The notes below the pieces were generated by a model, which saw only the letters and a list, made by a program, of their open reading frames with translations, was not told the origin of the DNA and ran no database searches. A DNA stretch of 33,063 nt from Candidatus Effluviviaceae Genus V sp. (GTDB taxonomy: Bacteria; Joyebacterota; Joyebacteria; Joyebacterales; Joyebacteraceae), in NCBI GenBank assembly GCA_014728125.1, contig WJMD01000125.1, positions 1 to 33,063 of the forward strand, in the 5' to 3' direction. Both the position numbers and the translations under genes were made by a program. Every line of letters starts with the position of its first letter. The stretch's first letter is position 1. Positions 1-8,995 of the stretch are shown piece by piece.

Positions 1-2
1 AG

Positions 3-992
3 CCGGAGTCGAACGTGATCGAGATCAGCTACACGCACGTCGATCCGGAACGGGCGGCGCTGGTCGCCAACGCCGTGCTCGACGCCTATCTCGAGGTGCG
101 CAAGACGGTCAATTTCGACTACGAGGCCGTTGAATACCTCGACGCGCAGGCCCGCCGCATCAGGACCGTGATCGACTCGATCGCGACGGAGATCGCCGAT
201 GTGGCCGGGGAGTCAGGCATCCTGGCGATCGGCATGAGGGGCCAGCAGCAGATGGACCTCATCGGGAACTTCCTCACGGAGGCAACCGGACTCGATCGCC
301 AGATCACCATGCGAGAGGAACAGCTCGAGCTGCTCGGTGAGTGGCTCGATGAGAACGACGACTTTGACGCGGTGCCGAGCGTCGACATCTACAACGACCC
401 GGCCGTCGTCCAGCTGAAGGAGACCCTGGCCAACCAGCGTGTCAACCTCGCTCAGGCCAGAGCGCGGTATACCCTGGATCATCCGGAGGTGATCAGGCTG
501 GAGCGCCAGGTGGCATCGACGGAGTCGATCATGCGGGACCATGTCAGCGAGGGCTACGACCGCATGGCCATGCGGCTCGCGGAGTGGAAGATCCAGCGTG
601 CCGCGGTACAGGACGTCATCGAGGAACTGCGTTCGGAGGAACCTGAGATCGCAGCCGAGACTATCCGCCTGAGGCTTCTCGAACATGAGATGTCGATCCG
701 GACCGATCTCTACGCCGTGCTGCTCGACCGCCGGGAGCAGTTCCGTATCACGGCCGCGACCGACCCGAACCTCCTGTCGGTCGGCGTTGTCGCGCGCGCA
801 TCCGTCCCCGCGACCCCCGTTCGGGCTGCAGTCAACATGACGGTCGTTGTCGCGGTCTTCACGTTCTTCTTCGGAGTGCTGCTCATCTTCGGTATGGAGC
901 GCCTTGACCACTCGCTCGAGCGCCGTGAGGATGTCGAGCGGCTGACCGGTCTCAAGGTAATGGCCTCGATCCCCGAGCGCGGCACGGGATGA
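3..992 (+). CDS. Wzz/GumC-type polysaccharide chain-length determinant, 5'-truncated
   Basis: Inner-membrane protein of the Wzz/GumC (PCP-2-like) family, which sets chain length and drives export of exopolysaccharide. The reading frame is open to the window edge. The first residues (SNVIEISYTHVDPERAA) match the conserved segment after the Wzz N-terminal domain, so the gene starts upstream. The visible 330 residues contain a long charged helical, coiled-coil-like region, then a proline-rich VPATPVR motif and one hydrophobic helix near the C-terminus (about nt 835 to 895), as expected before TM2. The chain stops about 30 residues after the helix, so there is no fused tyrosine kinase; a kinase-like protein is encoded two genes downstream. 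The stop overlaps the next start (ATGA). The family call is firm; the exact role in polymer length is inferred. Confidence 0.85.
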   Translation, partial: PESNVIEISYTHVDPERAALVANAVLDAYLEVRKTVNFDYEAVEYLDAQARRIRTVIDSIATEIADVAGESGILAIGMRGQQQMDLIGNFLTEATGLDRQITMREEQLELLGEWLDENDDFDAVPSVDIYNDPAVVQLKETLANQRVNLAQARARYTLDHPEVIRLERQVASTESIMRDHVSEGYDRMAMRLAEWKIQRAAVQDVIEELRSEEPEIAAETIRLRLLEHEMSIRTDLYAVLLDRREQFRITAATDPNLLSVGVVARASVPATPVRAAVNMTVVVAVFTFFFGVLLIFGMERLDHSLERREDVERLTGLKVMASIPERGTG

Positions 993-1876
993 CGGAGGGC
1001 GCCTTGTACACAGGCTTCTATGGACTGACTGAACGTCCCTTCGAGCTCTCTCCCGACCTCAGATACCTCTATCTGAGTGAGAAGCACCGGGACGCGCTCG
1101 CGCATCTGACGTACGGTGTCGAGGAACGCCGCGGCTTCGTGCAGCTGACCGGTGAGGTCGGAACCGGCAAGACGACTATGCTCGACGCGCTCGTGCAGGG
1201 TCTCGATGCGACCACGAAGGTGGCCTGGCTGACCAACACGACGATCGGTCGGACGGACCTCCTCCGCGCGCTTGCCTGGGAACTCGGCATCGAGGACGTC
1301 GGCAAGACGAAGATGGAGATCATGCGTCAGATCTCCGCGCAGCTCGTCAGGTGGACGGCCGACGGCAGGAATGCCGTCTTCGTCGTCGACGAAGGACAGA
1401 ACCTCTCGAACGCGCTCCTCGAGGAGATCCGTCTGCTGTCGAATCTCCGGGCCATGGGGCGGGCGAGCCTTCAGATCGTGCTGGCCGGTCAGCCGGAGCT
1501 TCGAGAAGCGCTCGAACGGCGGGAGCTCAGACAGCTTCGTCAGCGCATCAGCATCCGGTACCATCTGGAGCCCCTGTCGAGGGAAGAGACAGGCAGGTAC
1601 ATCCGTCACCGGCTCGACGTGGCCGGTGTCGGGAAGCGCGAGATCTTCGAACGGAGCGCCATCGACGCGGTACACGAGTACTCGGGCGGCGTCCCGCGTC
1701 TCGTGAACGTCATCTGTGACAACGCGCTTCTGTCGGGCTACGCCGACGAACTGACGTGGATCGGGCGCAGGACCATCCGCGAGACGGTCGAGGCCCTCGA
1801 TACCCGCCGGCGCGCGCCGTCCGACTGGACGTTCCGAGCCGCGGAGCAGACCGCAGCCGAGGTGGAGCGAGGCTGA
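989..1876 (+). CDS. ExeA/GspA-like AAA ATPase of the XrtA-type exopolysaccharide system
   Basis: Cytoplasmic AAA ATPase (295 aa) of the ExeA/GspA type that recurs beside Wzz and tyrosine-kinase genes in XrtA/PEP-CTERM exopolysaccharide loci. The N-terminus YTGFYGLTERPFELSPD is the family's signature opening. The Walker A motif GEVGTGKTT lies at residues 55-63 and Walker B FVVDEGQNL at about 131-139. A sensor region (IVLAGQPEL) and a C-terminal AAA lid (GGVPRLVNVICDNALL) follow. It is shorter than ExeA because it lacks the periplasmic peptidoglycan-binding extension. The start overlaps the Wzz stop by 4 nt, which implies translational coupling. It probably supports assembly of the export machinery, but its precise activity is not established even in better-studied members. 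No exosortase gene is visible in this window. Confidence 0.88.
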   Translation: MTEGALYTGFYGLTERPFELSPDLRYLYLSEKHRDALAHLTYGVEERRGFVQLTGEVGTGKTTMLDALVQGLDATTKVAWLTNTTIGRTDLLRALAWELGIEDVGKTKMEIMRQISAQLVRWTADGRNAVFVVDEGQNLSNALLEEIRLLSNLRAMGRASLQIVLAGQPELREALERRELRQLRQRISIRYHLEPLSREETGRYIRHRLDVAGVGKREIFERSAIDAVHEYSGGVPRLVNVICDNALLSGYADELTWIGRRTIRETVEALDTRRRAPSDWTFRAAEQTAAEVERG

Positions 1877-1878
1877 TT

Positions 1879-2658
1879 ATGGGCAGCAAGATATCCAAGG
1901 CCATGGATCGCTCGAGACGTGAGAGCGACCGGGAGCCGAAGGCTCCGAAAGACAGGGCGTACGGTACCTCCGCATCGGAGGTCCAGACGCCCCGCATCAG
2001 GCCGCCGATCAGTCCGACTCCCGAGGTTCGTCCGTCAGACAGTGAGGAGTACCAGACGCTGGCATCTGAGGTATTCCTCGCTCTGCCCGAGACGGACTCC
2101 CGCGTCGTGATGTTCACAAGCGCCCAGGTCGGCACCGGCACCAGTACGGTGGCGCGGGAGTTCGCCTGGACCATCGCAGAACGGAGCGAGCTACGGACCC
2201 TTCTCGTCGATGGTGACCTGAGGGCGCCCGACCAGCACCGGGCCTTCAGCATCGAGCGCTCGCCAGGTCTCACGGACCACGTGCTCGGAGGCGAGCCCCT
2301 TGGCTCCTGTCTTCACAACCTGAGCGGCAGCAGGCTCTCCGTGATGCCGGCCGGGCGAGAAGCCATGGCGCCTCCTCGCGTCTTCGGCGATGAGCGCATC
2401 AAGGGGCTCATCGAGGAACTCCGGGACGAATACGAGTACATCGTGTTCGACGTCCCCGCGGTTCTCTCGTACTCCGAGGGATTCACGCTCTCTCGTTCAG
2501 TCGACGGGGTTCTCCTCGTCGTCAGGTCCGGAGGCACGAAACGGGCCCTTGTTGAGCGCTCGATCGCTCTTCTGGAGGACGCCGGAGCAACTGTTCTAGG
2601 GGCCGTTCTGAACCGCAGGAAGTTCTACATCCCTCAGTTCGTCTACGATCGCCTCTAG
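1879..2658 (+). CDS. CpsD/CapB-like tyrosine-kinase homologue with degenerate P-loop
   Basis: BY-kinase-family P-loop protein (259 aa), a partner of the Wzz protein two genes upstream. The start is placed at the ATG just after the previous stop; the opening MGSKISKAMDRS resembles the MSKISKAL start of XrtA-associated autokinases. After a roughly 50-residue polar linker comes the Rossmann-like core. Its P-loop reads SAQVGTGTSTVA (81-92), with Thr88 where the family has the catalytic Walker A lysine. Walker A' is LLVDGDLRAP (108-117) and Walker B is YIVFDVP (187-193). The C-terminus has only two tyrosines (250 and 256), not a rich cluster. It may be a regulatory or weakly active homologue; kinase activity is doubtful from sequence. 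It acts at the cytoplasmic face, controlling polymer length or export. Confidence 0.82.
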   Translation: MGSKISKAMDRSRRESDREPKAPKDRAYGTSASEVQTPRIRPPISPTPEVRPSDSEEYQTLASEVFLALPETDSRVVMFTSAQVGTGTSTVAREFAWTIAERSELRTLLVDGDLRAPDQHRAFSIERSPGLTDHVLGGEPLGSCLHNLSGSRLSVMPAGREAMAPPRVFGDERIKGLIEELRDEYEYIVFDVPAVLSYSEGFTLSRSVDGVLLVVRSGGTKRALVERSIALLEDAGATVLGAVLNRRKFYIPQFVYDRL

Positions 2659-2692
2659 CAACCAAGACGGTCGCGCTGTCCCCGCCGGGGGT

Positions 2693-2717
2693 GCGGTCGA
2701 CCGCCGACCGTCGGCGG
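2693..2717 (+). other. GC-rich inverted repeats in the kinase-polymerase gap
   Basis: The 84-nt gap between the kinase homologue and the polymerase holds the palindrome GCGGTCGACCGC (2693-2704). It overlaps a 7-bp stem with a 3-nt loop (CCGCCGA/TCGGCGG, 2701-2717). No T-tract follows, so it is not a typical intrinsic terminator. It could be an mRNA structure between the two genes. The structure is seen in sequence; its function is unknown. Confidence 0.35.
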
Positions 2718-2742
2718 GCGGACTGAGGGACCGGGAGGCGAC

Positions 2743-4266
2743 GTGGCGAACCACGTTCGACGGACACCGAAACGTGCTGCAGACGTACCGGGCAGCGACC
2801 GCCAGCTTATCGTCATGGTCGGCGCGCTGCTGGTCTACGTCGTCATCGCCTGGATCCTCCTGACGCAGATCCGGCTTCCGAGCGCCATGCACCTCATCGT
2901 GATGGTGATGGCCCTGGGAATCCTCGTCATGACCGCCCTGCGCGTCGAACTCGGCGTGTTCGGCCTTGCCCTCATCCTTCCGTTCTCGCGACCCGGCTTC
3001 ACGCTCGGCGAGCTGGACCTCTTCCACGTCAGCGGGTTCAACGTAGCGCTTGTGGGCGTCTTTCTTGCCTACACGCTGCGCTACTTCCTGGACGACTCGT
3101 TCGCCGAGGGACATCCCTTCATCAGGAGCACGAGGGTCGATGCCCTCATTCTCGTCTTCGGCGCGCTCTACGTCTTCGCGTCGCTCGCGGCCTTCAACTA
3201 CAATGAGACGATACTCCAGCGGACGATGCTGGGTGTCGCCATCAAGGCCCAGCTTCTCCAGATCCTGTGGTTCTATCTGCTCGTCTCCATCATGAGAAGG
3301 CCGGAGGACGTCCGCAGCGTCGTGATCGCCTTCGCGATCGCGGGGTTCCTCGCAGCGTCCATCGGTATGTTCGATCGCATCACCGGAGGAAGCCGCCAGA
3401 TCACGGCGGGTACGCAGGCCGAGCAACTCGCAGCCGGCGCCGGGGGAAGGCTCCGGGGTGGGTGGTTCGGGCTCGGCCATCCCAACATGTTCGGCGGTCT
3501 GCTGCTTCTGACAATGCCGTATTGGTTTTTCATGGTGAGCCATCTTCAGAACGCATGGCGGCGCCTCGCTGCAGAGGCCGCGGTCACCATCAGCTTTCTT
3601 GGTCTGCTCTTCACGTATTCGAGAAGCGCCTGGATCGGGTCGCTTGCAGGTCTCGGTCTCGTCGGTCTGGCCGATCGTCGGTCGCTCAAGCGGATCCTCC
3701 TCTTCGGCATCCTCTTCCTCGTCATCGCCCAGGGGACGGTCTACGTGACGACCGGTCGCTCCCTCGCCGACGTCGTAGTGAGCCGCTTCGAGCAGCTCGA
3801 GGAGAGCGGCTTCTCCTCGAGGCCCGACATCTACGCTTCAGCCGCGGCCGTGGTCGCGTCGCATCCGTGGTTCGGCGTCGGGCCTGGCATGTTCCGGTAT
3901 CACGCGCCGCAGACAGCGACGGGATTCGTACCTCAGCATGCCCACAACGCTTTCTATCAATACGCCGCGGAGGTCGGGGTTCCGGCAGCCGCGATCTTCG
4001 TCGCGCTCTACTTCTTCCTGGTGAACCTGGCGCGGAAGAACCTGAGGCTCGTGCCGCGGGCGCCCGACCATGCTTTCCTGGCACTGGGCTCGGGAGCGGC
4101 TCTCATCGGCATCGGGGCCCAGATGATGGTGGTCGAGGTCTTCCAGCAGGAGATCCTCGGCTTCGGGTTCTACGCGCTGGCCGCCGTCATCGTCACGCTG
4201 AACCGGATGCGGAATGAGGGGGTCTTCGACATGCCGGCAACCGAATCATCGGGGACCGGACACTGA
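2743..4266 (+). CDS. O-antigen ligase/polymerase-like membrane protein (Wzy/WaaL family)
   Basis: Polytopic inner-membrane protein (507 aa) of the O-antigen ligase/polymerase (Wzy_C) family, likely to polymerise or transfer lipid-linked repeat units on the periplasmic side. The GTG start has a good Shine-Dalgarno (GGGAGG) about 5 nt upstream. About ten hydrophobic helices are visible. Family landmarks are GGWFGLGHPNMFGGLLLL (around residue 240), the TYSRSAWIGSLAGL segment (around 290), and the periplasmic loop with PQHAHNAFYQYAAEVGVPAA (around 400), which matches the conserved His/Asn region of Wzy_C. In this setting (Wzz, BY-kinase homologue, many GT4 enzymes) a polymerase role is more likely than lipid A ligation, but the sequence cannot separate the two. 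Confidence 0.85.
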   Translation: MANHVRRTPKRAADVPGSDRQLIVMVGALLVYVVIAWILLTQIRLPSAMHLIVMVMALGILVMTALRVELGVFGLALILPFSRPGFTLGELDLFHVSGFNVALVGVFLAYTLRYFLDDSFAEGHPFIRSTRVDALILVFGALYVFASLAAFNYNETILQRTMLGVAIKAQLLQILWFYLLVSIMRRPEDVRSVVIAFAIAGFLAASIGMFDRITGGSRQITAGTQAEQLAAGAGGRLRGGWFGLGHPNMFGGLLLLTMPYWFFMVSHLQNAWRRLAAEAAVTISFLGLLFTYSRSAWIGSLAGLGLVGLADRRSLKRILLFGILFLVIAQGTVYVTTGRSLADVVVSRFEQLEESGFSSRPDIYASAAAVVASHPWFGVGPGMFRYHAPQTATGFVPQHAHNAFYQYAAEVGVPAAAIFVALYFFLVNLARKNLRLVPRAPDHAFLALGSGAALIGIGAQMMVVEVFQQEILGFGFYALAAVIVTLNRMRNEGVFDMPATESSGTGH

Positions 4267-4289
4267 CCCGCTCCGTTCCGGGAGTGACC

Positions 4290-5447
4290 ATGATGCCGAC
4301 CGGCGGAGACATCGCGTTCGTCACCGACGCCCGGGCCTGGGGGGGAGCCGAGATCTACCTCTCCCGCATCATGTCCGCACTCAACGACTCAGGGTGGCGC
4401 GTGACGCTCGTCGCATCCGACCGGGAAGAGGTCGACGGATGGTTGGCGTCGGTCGAGTCCGACGGCGTCCGCGTCGTCCGGGCGGCGCCCCACCGCGAGA
4501 TCGACCGACGGGCGGTCGAGCGTTTCTCGGAGCTTCTGAGAGGATTCCCGCTGGTCCACGTGAACAAGACTGCGCCACGGAACAGCCTGCCGGTCATCCC
4601 GGCCGCGCGTCGCGCCGGGGCGCGGCATCTCGTGACGACCGAGCACATCGTCAGGCCGCCCGTCTCGCACTATCCGCTGGGAGCCACGGTGCTGACCGGG
4701 CTCGTGCGGCGAACGAACCGCATGGTCGACAGGATCATCGTGGTGTCGGAGGACAGCAGGCGAAGATATCTCAGGAGCTATCGCCCGCCGGCCGACAAGG
4801 TCGTCGCCATCCACAACGGAATCGACCTCACGCGCTTCCAGAAGGTCGGTCCGCGCGACGAGGTGCGGGCCGAGCTCGGGCTCGATGCGTCCGATCTTGC
4901 CGCGACCGTCGTCGGCCGTCTGACGCCCGGCAAGGGCCACGACACGCTGCTCGACGCGGCGCCGGCCGTGCTCGAGGCCGTGCCGTCGCTGAGGCTGCTG
5001 CTCGTCGGGAACGGCCCCCTGGAGGAGGAGACGCGGGCGCGGGCGGACGCCCTCGGCCTTGGGGAGCGCGTGCTCTTCACGGGGTTCCGCGACGACGTCC
5101 CAGATCTCCTGGCGGCCTCCGACCTCTTCGTCCTGCCGTCGCACGGGGAGAGCTTCCCCCTGACGGTGCTCGAGGCGATGGCGGCCGGGCTGCCGGTGAT
5201 CGCCAGCGACGTCGGCGGGATCTGCGAGGCCGTCGATCACGGCCGGTCCGGTCTGCTGGTGCCGGCGGCCGAACCCGAGGCGCTCGCCGACGCGCTCCGG
5301 CGTCTCGGAGGCGACGCCGGGCTTCGGCGGGAGATGGGAGAGAGGGGACGCGTCAGGGTCGAGCGCGACTTCGACGAACGACGGTCGATCGAGGCGGTTC
5401 GCAGTCTGTACGAAGATCTCGACGATGCCGATGGAGGCCGCCCGTGA
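4290..5447 (+). CDS. GT4 family glycosyltransferase
   Basis: Cytoplasmic GT-B fold glycosyltransferase (385 aa) that would add one sugar to the lipid-linked repeat unit. The N-terminal acceptor domain begins GDIAFVTDARAWGGAEIYLS, with the Gly-Gly-Ala-Glu loop typical of GT4. The C-terminal donor domain contains VVGRLTPGKGHDTLLDA and the E-x7-E motif ESFPLTVLE (E287, E295), followed by GLPVIASDVGG. The ATG at 4290 is chosen because GGGAG at 4280-4284 is spaced 5 nt before it; a GTG at 4284 sits inside that site. The stop overlaps the GTG of the next gene by 4 nt (GTGA). Donor and acceptor sugars cannot be read from the sequence. Confidence 0.88.
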   Translation: MMPTGGDIAFVTDARAWGGAEIYLSRIMSALNDSGWRVTLVASDREEVDGWLASVESDGVRVVRAAPHREIDRRAVERFSELLRGFPLVHVNKTAPRNSLPVIPAARRAGARHLVTTEHIVRPPVSHYPLGATVLTGLVRRTNRMVDRIIVVSEDSRRRYLRSYRPPADKVVAIHNGIDLTRFQKVGPRDEVRAELGLDASDLAATVVGRLTPGKGHDTLLDAAPAVLEAVPSLRLLLVGNGPLEEETRARADALGLGERVLFTGFRDDVPDLLAASDLFVLPSHGESFPLTVLEAMAAGLPVIASDVGGICEAVDHGRSGLLVPAAEPEALADALRRLGGDAGLRREMGERGRVRVERDFDERRSIEAVRSLYEDLDDADGGRP

Positions 5448-6682
5448 CGACACCTCTGAAGGTCCTCTCCATAAACCAGTTCTTCTATCCCGACAGCTAC
5501 GGCGGCGTCGAGCGCGTCGCGCACGAGACGCTTCGGAGGCTCGTGGAGCGCGGGCACAGTGTGCAGCTCGTGGGGCAGCGCCTCCGCTCCGAGCCGCCCG
5601 ATGTCGAGACCGTCGACGGGATCGTCGTCAATCGCTACGGCAGCATCGACAACAGCAGGAAGTTCGGGGGGAGAACGCTGGCCGCGCTCTTCGGAGCCCG
5701 GGGCGTGCTCAGGCGCCTCGCCCGGACGGGGGACTTCGACGTCGTCCTGGCGCATCACTACTTTCCCTACTACGCCTACGCGGGGGTGACGGGCGCTCCG
5801 AGGACGCCCGAGGTCATGACGTTCCACGCCTCGTACTGGCAGGAGCTCAGGCTCGAGGGTGCCGACCGGAACATCGGCAAGCCCCTGGAGTCGGTCCTCT
5901 TCGGAGGACTCTCGCGCAGGGCGGAAGCGTCCTGTCTGAAGCGTGCCGACAGCGTCATCGTCCTGAGCGACTTCTCCAGAGAACAGCTCGGGAGCTACTA
6001 CCCGTTCGCTCTCGGGAAGGTCGTCAAGATACCCGGCGGCGTCGACCTGGAGCGTTTCCGCCCGGCCGACGACCGCGCCCGGCTCCGCGAGAGACTCGGA
6101 CTGCCCGGCGACAGGCAGGTGCTCTTCACCGCGAGAAGACTCGTGCCCAGGATGGGGCTCGAGAACCTCGTCGACGCGTTCGGCGGCGTCCTCGATTCAC
6201 ACCCGGACACCCTCCTCGTGATCGCGGGCAAGGGGCGGCTCCGCGAGCCGCTCCTCGAGCGGGGACGCGAGCTGGGTCTGGCTGACCGGCTCAGGCTCGT
6301 CGGGTTCGTCGAGGACGACGAACTGGTGTCGTACTACCAGGCGGCCGACCTCTTCGTGCTGCCGTCGCTCGCCTTCGAGGGGTTCGGGATGGTGACGCTC
6401 GAGGCGCTCGCGTGCGGCACACCGGCGGTCGGCACGCCGATCGGCGCGACGCCCGAGCTTCTCAAGCCGCTCGCGGGCCAGCTGGTGCTCGGAGGCACGG
6501 ATGCCGTCGCCATCAGGCGGGGACTCTCCGCCGTGCTCGAGTGGCTCTCGGACGAGGAGGCCGCGCGGGCGCTCCGGCAGCAGTGCCGCCGCTACGTGGA
6601 GCGACGCTACGGGTGGGATGTCTCCGTCGACCGGCTCGAGGAACTCCTGCTGGAGCTGCACTCGAGAGGACCGCGGCGATGA
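5444..6682 (+). CDS. GT4 family glycosyltransferase
   Basis: Second GT-B/GT4 enzyme of the locus (412 aa). The start is the GTG overlapping the previous stop; the open frame runs far upstream, but that part is out-of-frame shadow of the preceding gene. The N-terminus is LKVLSINQFFYPDSYGGVER with the GT4 glycine loop. The donor domain shows LFTARRLVPRMGLENLVDA and an E-x7-E motif EGFGMVTLE (E312, E320). The R-x-x-x-R-M-G-L pattern in place of the usual GR-L-x-x-x-K-G is common in GT4 enzymes of the PimB/WcaL type. The stop overlaps the next start (ATGA). It probably builds the same polysaccharide repeat; its specificity is unknown. Confidence 0.88.
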   Translation: MTTPLKVLSINQFFYPDSYGGVERVAHETLRRLVERGHSVQLVGQRLRSEPPDVETVDGIVVNRYGSIDNSRKFGGRTLAALFGARGVLRRLARTGDFDVVLAHHYFPYYAYAGVTGAPRTPEVMTFHASYWQELRLEGADRNIGKPLESVLFGGLSRRAEASCLKRADSVIVLSDFSREQLGSYYPFALGKVVKIPGGVDLERFRPADDRARLRERLGLPGDRQVLFTARRLVPRMGLENLVDAFGGVLDSHPDTLLVIAGKGRLREPLLERGRELGLADRLRLVGFVEDDELVSYYQAADLFVLPSLAFEGFGMVTLEALACGTPAVGTPIGATPELLKPLAGQLVLGGTDAVAIRRGLSAVLEWLSDEEAARALRQQCRRYVERRYGWDVSVDRLEELLLELHSRGPRR

Positions 6683-8979
6683 GCGGCTCGCGACGCACGC
6701 GGTGGCTCGTCCGGCGGGCGGCGGCCATGGGGCCGGCGGAGCTCGGCCTCCGGCTCTCCCGCGGACTGAGGGACAGGATGCGCCGGCGTTCTTCGCCCGT
6801 GCCGCAGGAAGAGCTCCTGAGCTTGAGACAGGCTCTCGGCGGCCGCGATGTCGCAGATGCCCGCGGAATGCTGCGGGAACGTCTCAGGCCCTGGAACGCG
6901 CGAGGTCACCCTGCCGACGTGCGCGAGACGCTCGCCGGCCTCGGGGTCCCCGTCGAGGAGACGACGCGGGAAGCCGACAGGATCCTGGAAGGCTCCCTGC
7001 CGGCGTTCGGCCACACGAGACTCGATGTCGGACCGGAGCCGGACTGGCACCGCGACCCGGCTTCGGGGCTCGAGTGGCCGCGCGACGTCTGGTGGAGCAG
7101 GGTCGACTTCCGATTCGACCCGGACGTCGACGACCCGCGATACGTGTGGGAGGTCAACCGCCATCTCCACCTCGCCGCGCTCGCGAGGGCGTACACACTG
7201 ACGGCCGACGAACGGTACGCCGCCGCCGTGTGGCGGCAGATGTCGGACTGGGTACGGCGAAACCCGCCTCACTTCGGCATCAACTGGTCGAGCGCGCTCG
7301 AGGTGGCGATCAGACTGATATCGTGGACGCTCTCGCTCGGTCTCGTGGGGCCCGACGGAGCGTCCGACGACGATGTGGAGGGGGTTCTGACAAGCTGTTC
7401 GTTGCAGGCCCGTCACGTGTCTGATAACCTGACAGTCTATGGTTCGTCGAGGAACAACCACCTGATCGGGGAGGCCGCCGGGCTGCTGGCGGCCGGTGTC
7501 GCGTTGCCGTTCCTCGAGGGAGCCTCGACATGGACGGCGAAGGCGAGGGAGGTGCTCGAGCGGGAGATTCCCGCCCAGATCGCGGACGACGGGATCTCGC
7601 TCGAGCAGACGTTCCACTATCAGGTCTTCGTCATCGAGTTCGCCCTCGTGGCGATCGCGTGCGCGCGGGCGATGGGCAGTGAGATGTCGGCCCGCTTCAC
7701 CGAACGCGTCGGAGCCGCCGCGACCGCCCTTACCGTGCTCGCCGACGGCGCCGCCGCGCCCCCGAGCGTCGGCGACGAGGACGGCGGAAGGGCGTATCTT
7801 CTCGACGACCGGCCGGAGCGGCAGTCCCGCGCCGCCGCGGCGGCCGTGCTCCTGGCGGCCGGCAGGAAGCTCCCGGAGGACGTCGACCCGGCGGACCTCG
7901 CTTCCTCCGTGTGGGTTCTGGGGAGCGAGCCGGTTCGCGGGGCGCTCGAGGGACGGAGGGCCGCGGGCGGAGGACCGTCGAGGGCATATCCGGACGGCGG
8001 CTACTTCGTGCTGGGCGACGGACGCGCGCACGGCGTTGTGGACTGCGGTCCCCTGGGACTCGGGTCGATCGCCGCGCACGGACACGCGGACTGTCTGTCG
8101 CTCGAGGTGGCCCGCGACGGCGACTGGCTCGTCGTCGACCCCGGGACGTACTGCTACCATCGCGAGCGTCGATGGCGGGACCACTTCCGCTCGACGCGCG
8201 CGCACAACACGGTGACCGTCGACGGACGGGACCAGTCGGAGATGCTCGGGCCGTTCCTGTGGGGGGCCCGAGCGGGCGCGAGAGCGGTCTTCTGGTCGGC
8301 GGAGCGGCTGCCGGCGATCTTCTGCGGCTCGCACGACGGCTACCGGAGCAGCCTCGGGACGCTTCACAGGAGGACCGTACTCCTGCTGCGGTCCGGTGTC
8401 TGGGTCGTCGTCGACACAGTGGAGGGCGACGGCGACCACGAGGTGTGCGCCACCTTCCAGCTCGCCCCCGGGCTTGAGCTCGAGGGAAGCGGGGAGGGGT
8501 TGTCACGCCGCTTCGCGGCATCGGACGGACGGCGGCTGGCGTTCGTCTTCTCGGGACCCGAGGGAACGGACACGGAGGTCACGGCCGGGCTCGAGGACCC
8601 ACCGACAGGATGGGTCTCCGAGGGCTTCGGTCACAGGACGCCGGCGACGGCCCTGGTCGCGAGGACGGAAGGAACGCTGCCAGTGACGCTGGCGACCGTC
8701 GTGCTGGCCGGCGTCGACGCGGATGTTGCGGCGTCCGCGGCTCCCGAGGGAACGGGGGCGATGATCGAGATACGGAGCGGCGCGGATGTCGAGCGCGTGC
8801 TCGCGGGGACATACAGAGGCGGCGCGACGGTCTTCCAGGGGCTCGCGGGATACGCTGGTCCGTTCGGAGCAGACCGTGACGTGCTGGGGGCGGACGTCGT
8901 GAAGTGGGGAGAGGACGGCCGCGCCGTGGACTTCGAGCCCGTCCGGAACGAGCTTCGGCCGGGAACGGGACTGCAATGA
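6679..8979 (+). CDS. Heparinase II/III-family polysaccharide lyase
   Basis: Protein of 766 aa with the two-domain layout of heparinase II/III lyases. The N-terminal alpha/alpha-toroid carries VNRHLHLAALARAYTLTADE (about residues 157-176) and NPPHFGINWSSALEVAIRLISW, followed by a Tyr-Gly-Ser-Ser-Arg-Asn-Asn-His segment. The C-terminal beta-sandwich carries YFVLGDGRAHGVVDCG and AAHGHADCLSLEV (His around 465), then DPGTYCYH and RAHNTVTVDG. These enzymes cleave uronate-containing polymers by beta-elimination. No signal peptide is evident; similar proteins in EPS loci often lack one. It lies next to the AlgD-like gene, so a uronate polymer is a natural substrate for editing or release. The start overlaps the previous stop. 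Substrate is inferred from context only. Confidence 0.87.
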   Translation: MSGSRRTRWLVRRAAAMGPAELGLRLSRGLRDRMRRRSSPVPQEELLSLRQALGGRDVADARGMLRERLRPWNARGHPADVRETLAGLGVPVEETTREADRILEGSLPAFGHTRLDVGPEPDWHRDPASGLEWPRDVWWSRVDFRFDPDVDDPRYVWEVNRHLHLAALARAYTLTADERYAAAVWRQMSDWVRRNPPHFGINWSSALEVAIRLISWTLSLGLVGPDGASDDDVEGVLTSCSLQARHVSDNLTVYGSSRNNHLIGEAAGLLAAGVALPFLEGASTWTAKAREVLEREIPAQIADDGISLEQTFHYQVFVIEFALVAIACARAMGSEMSARFTERVGAAATALTVLADGAAAPPSVGDEDGGRAYLLDDRPERQSRAAAAAVLLAAGRKLPEDVDPADLASSVWVLGSEPVRGALEGRRAAGGGPSRAYPDGGYFVLGDGRAHGVVDCGPLGLGSIAAHGHADCLSLEVARDGDWLVVDPGTYCYHRERRWRDHFRSTRAHNTVTVDGRDQSEMLGPFLWGARAGARAVFWSAERLPAIFCGSHDGYRSSLGTLHRRTVLLLRSGVWVVVDTVEGDGDHEVCATFQLAPGLELEGSGEGLSRRFAASDGRRLAFVFSGPEGTDTEVTAGLEDPPTGWVSEGFGHRTPATALVARTEGTLPVTLATVVLAGVDADVAASAAPEGTGAMIEIRSGADVERVLAGTYRGGATVFQGLAGYAGPFGADRDVLGADVVKWGEDGRAVDFEPVRNELRPGTGLQ

Positions 8980-8995
8980 GGGGAGACACCGAGAC

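Noticed and set aside
4214-5443. In-frame upstream extension of the second GT4 gene
   Set aside because: Its translation is Arg/Gly-rich and overlaps the first GT4 gene in another frame. The GT4 domain begins right after the GTG at 5444, which shows the usual GTGA coupling.
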